From Stutzerimonas stutzeri (lineage in GTDB: Bacteria > Pseudomonadota > Gammaproteobacteria > Pseudomonadales > Pseudomonadaceae), in contig NZ_CP139348.1 in assembly GCF_038561965.1 (NCBI RefSeq), positions 1,426,001 through 1,490,000 of the forward strand: a DNA stretch of 64,000 bases, in the 5' to 3' direction. The notes beneath the pieces were generated by a model, which was not told the DNA's origin, did not search any database, and saw only the letters and a list, made by a program, of their open reading frames with translations. This document shows, piece after piece, positions 25,170-32,845 of the stretch; within the stretch, counting starts at the first letter, position 1; each line of letters begins with the position of its first letter. The position numbers were made by a program, and so were the translations under genes.

Positions 25170-25868
25170 ATGCTAAAGGCGTTGAAACGACTCTTCTACA
25201 AACTTCCGAACAATCCTGAATCAGAGTCTGATTTCAAAGATTACCGTGCAAATTTTGATCAAGCAGTTGCCTTTACGCACAGCTGTGGAGTTTCGATAAA
25301 AAAACCTTCTTGGGCTGATGGTAAATTAGGTGAAGATGAAGGAGACAAGATTGAAAAGGCTTTTCGCGCCGCTGGGGTGAAGGATCCGTCAAAATCAGCT
25401 TTTCAGTGCTTAAAATGGTGCCATTACCTAGCCCCATTCATTGAGGTGGAGCTTAAACGCCCTGTACAGGTGACCATTGGTCAGCTGTGGAGAAAGGATC
25501 AACCGGTATTCAACCCTTCTTGGCAGAATCTGAGGGATTGGAGTAAATCGGGGCTAACGTTTAAGCATATTCATGACGAGGGACGCAGCGGCATAAATTT
25601 GCATGCATGGCTTACTGTTGACACGGGTGAAATAATTGAACTTAGCTTATTGAGTTCACTCGCCATAATATCGCCAAACAAATATTCTGAGTACAGCGGT
25701 GGTATAGCCTGGGGAAATCCAAGCGAAATTTTAGAAGGTCATCGTTATTACCCCATGGCAGTAGGTCGAAATTTTGCTGAGGCACTCAACAGAAATAGCG
25801 ACCTCGCGCTGATTGCACATGCGCCAGTAGAGTTACACACATACCCTTGTGCTCTTGTGCCGAACTGA
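25170..25868 (+). CDS. Protein of unknown function downstream of nucC
   Basis: A 232-residue protein that I do not recognise. It begins with a basic helix (MLKALKRLFYKLPNN) but has no membrane segment. The middle has CLKWCHYLAPFIEVELKRPVQVTIGQLW, and the C-terminal part has LHAWLTVDTGEIIELSLL and HRYYPMAVGRNFAEAL, suggesting an alpha/beta fold. Codon use is clearly more AT-rich than in nucC. The ATG follows an AAAAGGGG ribosome binding site. It lies 88 bases after nucC in the same direction, so co-transcription is possible, but it is not a standard CBASS component. Confidence 0.65.
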   Translation: MLKALKRLFYKLPNNPESESDFKDYRANFDQAVAFTHSCGVSIKKPSWADGKLGEDEGDKIEKAFRAAGVKDPSKSAFQCLKWCHYLAPFIEVELKRPVQVTIGQLWRKDQPVFNPSWQNLRDWSKSGLTFKHIHDEGRSGINLHAWLTVDTGEIIELSLLSSLAIISPNKYSEYSGGIAWGNPSEILEGHRYYPMAVGRNFAEALNRNSDLALIAHAPVELHTYPCALVPN

Positions 25869-25904
25869 GCTTTAAATCTGAGTGGTACTATTCGGAGAGT
25901 TTCC

Positions 25905-26963
25905 ATGCGACTCGATCAAATGCCATATCACTCAGTGCCTACTGTAGCACTGCTCCCGTTTCGCCAGTTCGGGAAAGGCTGGAACTGGCAACTACGCGCC
26001 TTGAAGTTATTTCCTGATGCTCTCTTGGCTTGGAAGCACCATTTTGTTGATAACGGCCAAGGTCATGCGAAAGGCCAGGTATTTAAGATCTACGCGGAGG
26101 CGATAGCTGCTGCAGACGAGTTCAACGCGGATATTCACGAGCGGGTGTGTCAGACGGTTGATTCTGTCGAACTCCAGACCTCGACCATCTTGAAGATTGA
26201 AAAGGCTCTCACCTCAGGGCGCCGGATTCGCGATGAGGAAGAACTGATGGAGCAAGAGGCCCTTCGAAGAAATGCCTCTCTGCCACGCCCCTCCGCTAGT
26301 GATCTTAAGCTTCCACGCGGCATGGAAGCACTAAGAGTTCCTTTATTCCAAGAGCTCAGCCAGGCCCCTTACCTGCAGCTGATTGCCCTTCCTAAGTACA
26401 ACGCCTGTCTTCGGCGTAAAGGTGACTTGGAATGGGAATACTTATATCGCCTCGACACTAAGCTTTTGCAATGCTGCTTCCGCGAACGGATTGCTCGGGG
26501 TTTTGGATTTTCAGGATCTGATCACTGGGGGCGAACGAAAGCTCAGATTCGCGCATCTCTGCTTCCGAGAGCAAATCAGCTGCTCCAACAAGCCAGCGTC
26601 ATACAACTGCTTGCTGATGCTAGAGCTCGTGGTCAGCGCGTGGTCGTATGCGGTGGTTTCGTCTTCTGGTACGAGGAGGATGGTGTGCCCCGATGGGTCA
26701 TCAAGAATACCGGTGGCGAATCCAGTAGTGCAGAGGGAACTACCCTATGGCAAGAAGGAACAATCCTGTCGAAAAATCATGGACGAATTGTGGTTCTGCC
26801 CTACATCAAGGAAAACGGTGATCACGTGCAGGGGCATACCAAGAACGCACCGCACGATGGCAAGGCGTTGCCACGGCATCCCGATCAGTATGTCACGCTT
26901 CCGTTTGAGGTCCTAGATGGTGACCTCATGATTGGCTTGTTCGGTGAGCTGCCTTATGAATAG
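25905..26963 (+). CDS. Protein of unknown function in the defence segment
   Basis: A 352-residue protein without signal peptide or membrane segment; no family recognised. The first 140 residues are helical and charged. The second half has a beta-rich motif around residue 245 (RVVVCGGFVFWYEEDGVPRWVIKNTGG) and TILSKNHGRIVVLPYIKENGDHVQGHTKNAPHDG, which could be a nucleic-acid or ligand-binding fold. It follows the previous unknown gene by 36 bases, same strand. Its presence beside CBASS suggests an accessory or separate defence role, which I cannot support further. Confidence 0.65.
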   Translation: MRLDQMPYHSVPTVALLPFRQFGKGWNWQLRALKLFPDALLAWKHHFVDNGQGHAKGQVFKIYAEAIAAADEFNADIHERVCQTVDSVELQTSTILKIEKALTSGRRIRDEEELMEQEALRRNASLPRPSASDLKLPRGMEALRVPLFQELSQAPYLQLIALPKYNACLRRKGDLEWEYLYRLDTKLLQCCFRERIARGFGFSGSDHWGRTKAQIRASLLPRANQLLQQASVIQLLADARARGQRVVVCGGFVFWYEEDGVPRWVIKNTGGESSSAEGTTLWQEGTILSKNHGRIVVLPYIKENGDHVQGHTKNAPHDGKALPRHPDQYVTLPFEVLDGDLMIGLFGELPYE

Positions 26964-27047
26964 GCAGGTGGCCATACCTAGCCGCCGTCGGCTGAAATCA
27001 TACCAACCGACAGAAAGTCATCACGAAATTGAAAGTGGGAGAGCGAT

Positions 27048-27323
27048 ATGAAGGACTACATTGCCGAGACTTTGTATGTCCTAGCTCTGTCCAGACGAAC
27101 CCAGGTGGCAATCTTCCTAGGGGCTGTTTTTTTCGTGGGGATTATTCTTCTCGGGGAGTTTTACGTTTCTAAGCTCCATTTCTCGGGGCTACTTGCGGGA
27201 TTGGAACAAGCAGTGATCCCCAAGCTGATAAAGCAATATGACAAGGCTGCTCTTGTTGCTCTGGCGTCATTCTGGGCGCTGGCCATAAAGTTCTACCGCC
27301 GTGACAAGCGCCGCATCTTCTGA
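27048..27323 (+). CDS. Small two-helix membrane protein
   Basis: A 91-residue protein with two predicted membrane helices (about residues 18-38, TQVAIFLGAVFFVGIILLGEF, and about 66-82, AALVALASFWALAIKFY) and a basic C-terminal tail (RRDKRRIF). A GGGAG ribosome binding site precedes the ATG. It lies 84 bases after the 352-residue gene in the same direction. The function is unknown; small membrane proteins near defence loci sometimes act as effectors, but nothing here proves this. Confidence 0.6.
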   Translation: MKDYIAETLYVLALSRRTQVAIFLGAVFFVGIILLGEFYVSKLHFSGLLAGLEQAVIPKLIKQYDKAALVALASFWALAIKFYRRDKRRIF

Positions 27324-27466
27324 CCTGACTCAGCTACCTCGTGAGCATGATGGCTTACGAGGTGGAGACGGCGGACTTATCACGCGTTCCCAGCCAATCA
27401 GTGGGCCGGTTGGTGACGCCCAAAACATGCACTCAGTTCAGGATGGTTTGAGCCAGGAGGTGAGGG

Positions 27467-28096
27467 ATGCAAAGCTACCCCCAGCGCGTTAGAGACAACA
27501 TTTTGCCGCTGTCGGTGGGCTCGACACTACCTGAGGCGTTTGAGGAATGGTCGTTTACTGAGCGCACCCACGACCATGAAGAGCCAATCGAAACATGCAG
27601 ACTTTGTGATCAGGAACAGCTGCGCTACCACTTCGAGATCCGAAACGCTCTCACCCACAAGACCCTTTGGGTTGGTTCTCAGTGCATCCTGAAATTCAAC
27701 CTGTCAGTGTTTGAAGACGGGCGTCTCCTCTCATCTGCTGACACGAAGAAAAAACTTGACCGGCTGATGCAGCAGATGCGGCTGCGCTCGTGCATTAAGG
27801 CTTTGGAAGAGCTCGCAAAGAAGGAAGACAACAAAATCCTACTGAGCGCTCTCGATTACTACCGGAAGAACAAGTACCTCACGCCCAAATTTGCATTCGT
27901 CGTGCTGTGGCGCCTTCAGACTAATAAAGTTGATCACAGCCCATCGTTCTTCAAGATCAACCTCCAAAAGGCTAAGTACCAGCAGGACCTTGCGAAAATG
28001 CCTCTGAGCCAGGTACACGTGATTTGGCCGGCGCTGTCGACTGCACAAAGAACGAAGGCCCAATCATTCGGGCATGCGCCGCCGAGCAAACCCTAA
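27467..28096 (+). CDS. Unknown protein with a CxxC element
   Basis: A 209-residue soluble protein. It carries CRLCDQEQLRYHFEIRNALTHKTLWVGSQCILKF (about residues 44-78), which looks like a half zinc-ribbon (CxxC, then a later Cys) joined to a beta-hairpin, followed by a helical, lysine-rich region. I recall similar N-terminal segments in uncharacterised proteins, but no function. The ATG follows a near-perfect ribosome binding site (AGGAGGTGAGGG). It is the last rightward gene before the convergent toxin-like gene. Confidence 0.65.
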   Translation: MQSYPQRVRDNILPLSVGSTLPEAFEEWSFTERTHDHEEPIETCRLCDQEQLRYHFEIRNALTHKTLWVGSQCILKFNLSVFEDGRLLSSADTKKKLDRLMQQMRLRSCIKALEELAKKEDNKILLSALDYYRKNKYLTPKFAFVVLWRLQTNKVDHSPSFFKINLQKAKYQQDLAKMPLSQVHVIWPALSTAQRTKAQSFGHAPPSKP

Positions 28097-28175
28097 TTGC
28101 TTACACCAACATAATCAAAGAGTGACAACCTTGCAGGCTAGCGGTATCTGATAACTAGCATGCACACATCAGTCG

Positions 28176-28793
28176 CTAAGGCTGAAATAAACCGCCATCA
28201 TCGTTTAACGGCCGAAAATAACCTTTGATACAACTTATTTCACGCACGCAAATCTGTATATGAGTTTTTTCTCTAAAACTCGTCCCAGGATAAAGTTCTA
28301 CACCTTCGTTGAAAGGTGATCGAACAGTCTGATATGAGGGGAAACCAAGTTTTGCACGGGCTGCATGCATGTTCTCAAATACAGCACAGTCCAAGTGACG
28401 CTTCAGCAAATCCAAGTCGCCCTCGAAACCCGGGCGGTTTATCGGAAGAGCATTACCGGTGGCGCCTGCGGTTGCCTCCAATAGTGCGTAAGCTCCTTTG
28501 AGCTCCAACAAGGCACCCTCCTCAGTCAAATTGAAGCAGAGTCCAAGATCGAGTACCACACCGATGACATAAGGGCTCTTGATCGCCCCTTTCCCACGTT
28601 TCTTGTAGCGTTTGATACTTTCGGCGTAGCTAAGAGCTCGCTCTGGACTATTTTCCCAGAAATAGATGCCTTGCCCTAGCCAGTCGTAGTCGTTCGTGCT
28701 TGGCTGAAGGGGCTCGCCAGTAAGTACTGCTTCGCCAATTTCCCGATCACATCCATGAAAGCCCAAAACAAACGAAGGGAGGTGTTGATACAT
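28176..28793 (-). CDS. ART-like toxin candidate
   Basis: A 205-residue soluble protein. It opens FVLGFHGCDREIGEAVLTGEPL and continues PSTNDYDWLGQGIYFWENSPERALSYAES (residues 32-60). The GFHG(C/T), YDWLGxGIYFWE and NEGVELYPG elements resemble the ADP-ribosyltransferase-like fold of DUF3990/RolB-like proteins (candidate residues His13, Tyr44 and a C-terminal Glu). It starts immediately after the stop of the upstream 109-residue gene, with no spacer, which is the arrangement of a toxin-antitoxin operon with antitoxin first. Toxicity and ADP-ribosylation are inference, not proven. Confidence 0.6.
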   Translation of the reverse strand: MYQHLPSFVLGFHGCDREIGEAVLTGEPLQPSTNDYDWLGQGIYFWENSPERALSYAESIKRYKKRGKGAIKSPYVIGVVLDLGLCFNLTEEGALLELKGAYALLEATAGATGNALPINRPGFEGDLDLLKRHLDCAVFENMHAARAKLGFPSYQTVRSPFNEGVELYPGTSFREKTHIQICVREISCIKGYFRPLNDDGGLFQP

Positions 28794-29123
28794 TTATCGA
28801 TAAGCAGCCGTAAGTTCGCCCGATTTGGTGTATACACCCGTCTTCTTCGCAAATACCTTTGCTGCCTCAGGATCTTCCGAAAGGAACTGAGCCAACTGCA
28901 TCATGCGTTCAGCAGCGTCAGAATGGGAATTGTGCATTCGTTTTGACGAAGCAACGGCCTTCGCTCGGGGAGCCCCCGACTTGGCAGCGACCTTCGGTTT
29001 GGCAGTAGCAGCTGGTTTCGCAGTAGCTCTCGCTTTCGGAGCAGCTTTTGGCTTCGCCGCGAGAGCTTTCGCAGGCTCGCTCGTATGGATTTTCGCGGCT
29101 GCAGCCTTAGGTTTTTTGGCCAT
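28794..29123 (-). CDS. Antitoxin candidate with histone-H1-like Ala/Lys/Pro tail
   Basis: A 109-residue very basic protein. Residues 1-60 are a low-complexity AKPKA-type tail (MAKKPKAAAAKIHTSEPAKA and on) like histone H1 or AlgP-type repeats, able to bind DNA without sequence preference. The last 40 residues (AAERMMQLAQFLSEDPEAAKVFAKKTGVYTKSGELTAAYR) form a compact helical domain ending in TKSGxLxxxY, a motif I associate with small partner proteins of toxin-like genes. It abuts the ART-like gene downstream with zero spacing. A GGAGGT ribosome binding site precedes the ATG. The low-complexity part may also have grown by repeat expansion. Confidence 0.65.
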   Translation of the reverse strand: MAKKPKAAAAKIHTSEPAKALAAKPKAAPKARATAKPAATAKPKVAAKSGAPRAKAVASSKRMHNSHSDAAERMMQLAQFLSEDPEAAKVFAKKTGVYTKSGELTAAYR

Positions 29124-29531
29124 TTACGACCTCCTGCGAGGATAAAATTCTACGAATTGACTTTATAGCTAAAGCAACCAAATGTCAGCCACATTGAAAT
29201 TCTGCAACGCCTAGGAGCTCGAATAGGAAGCGGCTGTTCAAGCAATGGCTGTACCTCATGCAATGAGTGACCACTCGTGCTAGGTGTTGAGTCAGGCCCA
29301 CCGCAGCCCCGTACCGGCCTCTCGTCAGTGACCGCTTGGGATCGACTGCCGTCTGTCACCATCGGCCGAAATCGAATGCAAGTAGTGTCAGTGTTAAGCT
29401 TCTCTCGGAATATGAGCGACTGATTTGACCCGAACGGGCTGTCTTCCACCCCATTGAGTGCTCCAGCAGCAAGCCATCCTACCGGCAGGCGGTGCCCCCT
29501 GGCATAGCGGATATCCACGAGGAGACATGTC
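29124..29531. other. Gene-free divergent region before the VbhA-like gene
   Basis: About 400 bases between the leftward toxin-like operon and the rightward VbhA-like gene. A minus-strand open frame (29150-29518) has no similarity or ribosome binding site and is rejected. A GAGGAG ribosome binding site at its right edge serves the GTG at 29532. A fragment resembling the dispersed TGTCAC...GGCCGAAATCG repeat occurs near 29355-29375. No clear promoter was picked. Confidence 0.4.
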
Positions 29532-29699
29532 GTGATTTCTAGTGCTGAACAAAAACGCCGAGAGGCTGCAGCCCAATATGCTCGGGCGACGGTTGCCTTG
29601 GAGGGCGGTCAGCAGATGCCTATTGCAGCAAAACAGCTGGCGCGATTTGTGGAAGGCGAAACCTCTATCGAGCAGGCGATTGAAGTGCCTCGTCTATAG
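29532..29699 (+). CDS. VbhA-like antitoxin (Fic-inhibitory motif) without Fic partner
   Basis: A 55-residue protein starting at GTG 29532 behind a GAGGAG ribosome binding site. The sequence ISSAEQKRREAAAQYARAT then VALEGG matches VbhA-type antitoxin domains, including the Fic-inhibitory pattern (S/T)xxxE(G/N), here Thr20-Glu24-Gly25. The C-terminal half (AKQLARFVEGETSIEQAIE) fits the family's second helix pair. Such proteins block Fic AMP-transferases, but no Fic gene is nearby; the leftward 271-residue gene begins its stop inside this gene's last codons. It is therefore an orphan antitoxin, or a protector against Fic toxins of other elements. Too short for routine calling. Confidence 0.65.
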   Translation: MISSAEQKRREAAAQYARATVALEGGQQMPIAAKQLARFVEGETSIEQAIEVPRL

Positions 29700-30509
29700 A
29701 GTTCTATTTTCTTTAAGTATCTGGCTGTATTGGCTTCGCTGGCTCATTTGTCTAAATAAAAGTCTTTCAATATGATCTAGCATGTGGTCAAGGCTCCCAG
29801 GGAAGCTTCTCTGGATATGATCAAGCATTCCATCCATTTTGTGCGGATGCTTATAGATAGCGCCTATAAACAACTCATGCACTTGCCTGTATAGCGGAAT
29901 TACAATAATTTTGAATTCAGGCAACTTGCTGATTTCTGTGAAAAACTCACTGATAATACTCCTCAGGTAAAAAGATACCCTATAAGCCCCTTGAAACTCA
30001 TGTGCTCGGGTGGCGATTAGTAATGCGGCTAGTTCGTCTAGCCCGCATCTATCAATCATCTGACGAAATGATGAGCCTCCATTGAACCAGTGACGATCTC
30101 TTGAGAGATTCTTGAAGCTTACAGTCCGCGTGGTCTCATCATGTTTGAGAATATAGTGTTGAAGGCCGGGTTCGATATTCCGAGCAAGAGAGACTAACTC
30201 GTTTTCTTGTGGGTTCGGTATTGAAAGCAAAGGCCAGATGGGGTGATTAAGGATTCGTGCTGTCCCAGGCAGCAGTACGTCAATATTTATTACAAGTTCT
30301 GGATTTCTTATCTTTCCGCCGTCCCAATATCGAAATAAATCAGATCGATATTGGGCGTAGTCAAAATTATTCGTGTTGCCGGCTATCTCTTTAAGCGCCG
30401 CGGGGACATGACCGACTTTTTCAATTCCAAGTCGATATAGCAGCATGCTTACATAGTATTTGCTGCAAATCGCTATTACGGAATTGCTTGTTGGAAGAAA
30501 TTGTTCCAT
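29694..30509 (-). CDS. Unknown AT-rich accessory protein
   Basis: A 271-residue protein of unknown function with much lower GC than its surroundings, a sign of transfer. It is helical, with conserved-looking segments FKNLSRDRHWFNGGSSFRQMIDRCGLDELAALLIATRAHEF and a repeated MLDHIxR motif near the C terminus. I start at ATG 30507-30509, with GGATGG five bases upstream; the open frame reaches 30551, where a 30-base perfect palindrome overlaps the possible earlier ATG. The 3' end overlaps the VbhA-like gene tail by 6 bases on the opposite strand. Confidence 0.6.
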   Translation of the reverse strand: MEQFLPTSNSVIAICSKYYVSMLLYRLGIEKVGHVPAALKEIAGNTNNFDYAQYRSDLFRYWDGGKIRNPELVINIDVLLPGTARILNHPIWPLLSIPNPQENELVSLARNIEPGLQHYILKHDETTRTVSFKNLSRDRHWFNGGSSFRQMIDRCGLDELAALLIATRAHEFQGAYRVSFYLRSIISEFFTEISKLPEFKIIVIPLYRQVHELFIGAIYKHPHKMDGMLDHIQRSFPGSLDHMLDHIERLLFRQMSQRSQYSQILKENRTL

Positions 30510-30526
30510 AAAGCCATCCAAAGCCA

Positions 30527-30556
30527 AAGCTATGCACCACATGTGGTGCATAGCTT
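30527..30556. repeat. 30-base perfect palindrome upstream of the 271-residue gene
   Basis: A perfect palindrome centred between 30541 and 30542, with 15-base arms (left arm AAGCTATGCACCACA). It lies 18 bases upstream of the preferred start at 30509. It could be an operator, a recombination site or a transcript hairpin. Confidence 0.75.
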
Positions 30557-30605
30557 GCTTTCTCGCGAAGCCATTTTACTTTCAGTAGATAGTAAGAAAA
30601 TTTAG

Positions 30606-30633
30606 TCCCAGCTTTTCAATTTTCTGGGATTTT
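30606..30633 (+). terminator. Small hairpin with T run
   Basis: TCCCAG (30606-30611) and CTGGGA (30624-30629) with a 12-base loop, followed by TTTTC. It lies between the leftward 271-residue gene and the rightward 101-residue gene, so its role is unclear. Confidence 0.35.
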
Positions 30634-30728
30634 CTCGAATAACAGGACAAAAGGCAGGCATTGCGAAGGTGGAATAGACTTCGAAGAGTGAGGTAACGCT
30701 CAGTCATTAACGACTTGGACATACCGCG

Positions 30729-31034
30729 ATGGACGATGCCGAGAAAGCAATGCTGATTGAAGAGCTCGCCAAAAGCCTTGAGAGCGATTTGCTGGGCCGC
30801 TATGGCCCCGTGATGAGTGGGGATGAGCTACTACGAGCATTGGGCTACTCGTCGAAAGAGGCATTCCGGCAATCGCTGATACGAAACACGGTCGCCATTC
30901 CGCTGTTTGACCTTGAATACCGCCGTGGGAAATTCGCCTTGGTGAAGGACATTGCTCGCCACCTGGCCGAGCAGCGCTTCAACGCCAAATTCGGCGTTTC
31001 ACTCAATCGTGAGCAAGGAGGTGATTCCATATGA
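30729..31034 (+). CDS. Small unknown protein with possible DNA-binding fold
   Basis: A 101-residue soluble protein. The central part GDELLRALGYSSKEAFRQSLIRNTVAIPLFDLEYRRGKFALVKDIARHLAEQR resembles small accessory proteins next to integrases and phage regulators, where a winged-helix-like fold recognises DNA; this is recall, not proof. The start is ATG 30729 with a weak ribosome binding site. It lies 266 bases upstream of the IstA gene and might be an element-borne or host-side gene at the insertion point. Confidence 0.6.
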   Translation: MDDAEKAMLIEELAKSLESDLLGRYGPVMSGDELLRALGYSSKEAFRQSLIRNTVAIPLFDLEYRRGKFALVKDIARHLAEQRFNAKFGVSLNREQGGDSI

Positions 31035-31117
31035 GCTAGCAACCACGCGAGTAACCAACACAGTGAGGCGCGGATAAGAAAAAGCCCCCAGGACGGCAAT
31101 CCCAGAGGCCTTTTGTA

Positions 31118-31142
31118 GCAGTCGATTTGAAACCCCGACTGC
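31118..31142. repeat. Inverted repeat left of the istA gene
   Basis: GCAGTCG (31118-31124) and CGACTGC (31136-31142) form a 7-base stem with an 11-base loop. It lies between the 101-residue gene and istA, where the left end of the mobile element should be. A second, larger inverted repeat lies at 31155-31209. Confidence 0.5.
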
Positions 31143-31154
31143 CTTCAGTCTTAT

Positions 31155-31209
31155 CCCCGAAGCCCGGTCTGTCAAGACGAGAGCCAGTGTGCAGATTCTG
31201 GCTTCGGGG
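31155..31209. repeat. 10-base inverted repeat near the left end of the IstAB element
   Basis: CCCCGAAGCC (31155-31164) and GGCTTCGGGG (31200-31209) are perfect complements separated by 35 bases. IS21-type elements carry several internal terminal repeats at each end. I could not find matching copies after the recombinase gene by eye, so the element boundaries remain open. Confidence 0.5.
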
Positions 31210-31300
31210 CCTCTCTGTATCCTTTTTTCGATTGCGTCTAGCGATGCCGGCCCAGCTCGCCCTTTGAATAGCTGGATCCGGCTTCGTGGAGGGTACAGCT

Positions 31301-32845
31301 ATGCAAGTTCAAACCTACCGCAAGGCGTTGCATCTCCACTGCTGCTCAGCAATGAGCCTGCGACAAATGGCCAAGATGGCAAACGTTTCCATCAATACCG
31401 CTAGAAAGATTGTGTCCGTCGCGCAAACTAATGAATGGGATTGGGCGACCATCCAAGACATGGATGATCGTCAGCTAAAAACCTGCTTTCACGCGGTCAG
31501 ACAGCAGGAGAGTGGCAAAGTCATGCCGGACTGGGTGGCCATCCATCACCTGATGCAGGCCAAGCACCAGACCTTGATCCAGCTCTGGGACGAGTACCGC
31601 AATCAGCTCAAGTCCGCGGCTTACTCGTACTCTCAGTTCACCTACTACTACCGCGAGTTCTTGAGCAAGATCGATATCACTATGCGGCAGGTCCATTTCG
31701 CAGGTGATTGCGTATTTGTGGACTACGCCGGTCAGACCATTCCTTGGTTCGACGCCGCACAGGGCAAGCAGCATGAAGCTCAGCTCTTTGTCGGTGTGCT
31801 GGGCTGCTCCAATTACACCTTCGCTTGGGCCAGTGCCAGCCAAAAGCTGCATGACTGGATCGAAGCTCACAACCAGATGTTTCGGTTCTTCGGTGGCGTG
31901 CCTGCGACAGTTATCCCGGACAACCTCAAATCGGCGGTAACCACGCCAGGCAATGACCCCGCCATCAACAAGACCTATCAGGAGCAGGCCGAGCATTATG
32001 GCTGCGTGGTGGTGCCGGCTCGCGTTCGGAAGCCGCAGGACAAATCCAAAGCAGAACTGGGTGTGAAACTAGCCACGCAGTGGGTGACAGTGCCTCTTCG
32101 TCGCCAGCAGTTCTTCAGTTTGGAAGAGATCAACATTGCTTTGGCTGAGCTGCTGGAGAAATTGAATCGGCGTTCTTTCAAACGCCTGCCCGGTAATCGT
32201 TTCGAGCGATTCCAGGAGTTGGATAAGCCAGCGCTGAAACCGTTGCCGGCAGAGCCTTACGAGTACGGCGAATGGATGGCAGCTCAGAAGGTTGGCCCGG
32301 ACTATCACGTCTATGTGCTGAATCATGCGTACTCGGTGCCCTGGCGTTTGGTGGGGGAGCGGGTGGAGGCCAGAGTCAGCCCGTCGGCTATTTCCCTGTT
32401 CCACCTGAGCAAGCGAGTAGCCATTCACCCGCGCGACGACACGCCAGGGGCCGCGACGACTAACCCCAACCATCGCCCAGAGGCTCACCAGGCCTATGCT
32501 TCGCGAACCGCTCACCATTACCTCGAATGGGCCTACGGCATCGGTACTGCTACTTCAGAGGTCGTTCAGGCGCAGTTTCATGGCAAGGCTGATTTCTCTA
32601 TCTCCGGCAGCAAGGCCTGCCAGCAGTTGCAGCACCTGGCCAAGCACTACGGAAATGCCCGGGTTGAGGCCGCTTGCACACGGGCCTTGGCCATCCAATC
32701 TCCCACGATCAAGAGCCTACGTTCCATCCTGCTACACCGGTTGGATGAATTGCACCGCTCAGTGCATCCCGCAGCCACTTTGATCCCTCCCCACGCCAAT
32801 GTTCGCGGCTCCGATTACTACGCTGGGGAGAGCCGCCATGAATGA
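31301..32845 (+). CDS. istA: IS21-family transposase IstA
   Basis: A 514-residue DDE transposase. An N-terminal helix-turn-helix (SLRQMAKMANVSINTARKIV, residues 19-38) binds the element ends. The catalytic core follows: Asp141 in VFVDYAG, Asp207 in VIPDNLK, and Glu252 in KSKAELGVK, with spacing normal for IstA. A C-terminal beta-barrel domain (YHVYVLNHAYSVPWRLVGERVEARVS) is intact. ATG 31301 follows GGAGGG; a GTG 15 bases earlier is in frame. It is followed by istB with an 8-base overlap. No frameshift or stop was seen, so it may be active. Confidence 0.92.
   Translation: MQVQTYRKALHLHCCSAMSLRQMAKMANVSINTARKIVSVAQTNEWDWATIQDMDDRQLKTCFHAVRQQESGKVMPDWVAIHHLMQAKHQTLIQLWDEYRNQLKSAAYSYSQFTYYYREFLSKIDITMRQVHFAGDCVFVDYAGQTIPWFDAAQGKQHEAQLFVGVLGCSNYTFAWASASQKLHDWIEAHNQMFRFFGGVPATVIPDNLKSAVTTPGNDPAINKTYQEQAEHYGCVVVPARVRKPQDKSKAELGVKLATQWVTVPLRRQQFFSLEEINIALAELLEKLNRRSFKRLPGNRFERFQELDKPALKPLPAEPYEYGEWMAAQKVGPDYHVYVLNHAYSVPWRLVGERVEARVSPSAISLFHLSKRVAIHPRDDTPGAATTNPNHRPEAHQAYASRTAHHYLEWAYGIGTATSEVVQAQFHGKADFSISGSKACQQLQHLAKHYGNARVEAACTRALAIQSPTIKSLRSILLHRLDELHRSVHPAATLIPPHANVRGSDYYAGESRHE

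Noticed and set aside
29150..29518. A 122-codon minus-strand frame between the toxin-like pair and the VbhA-like gene
   Set aside because: It has no usable ribosome binding site and no motif, and it occupies the space needed for the divergent promoters.
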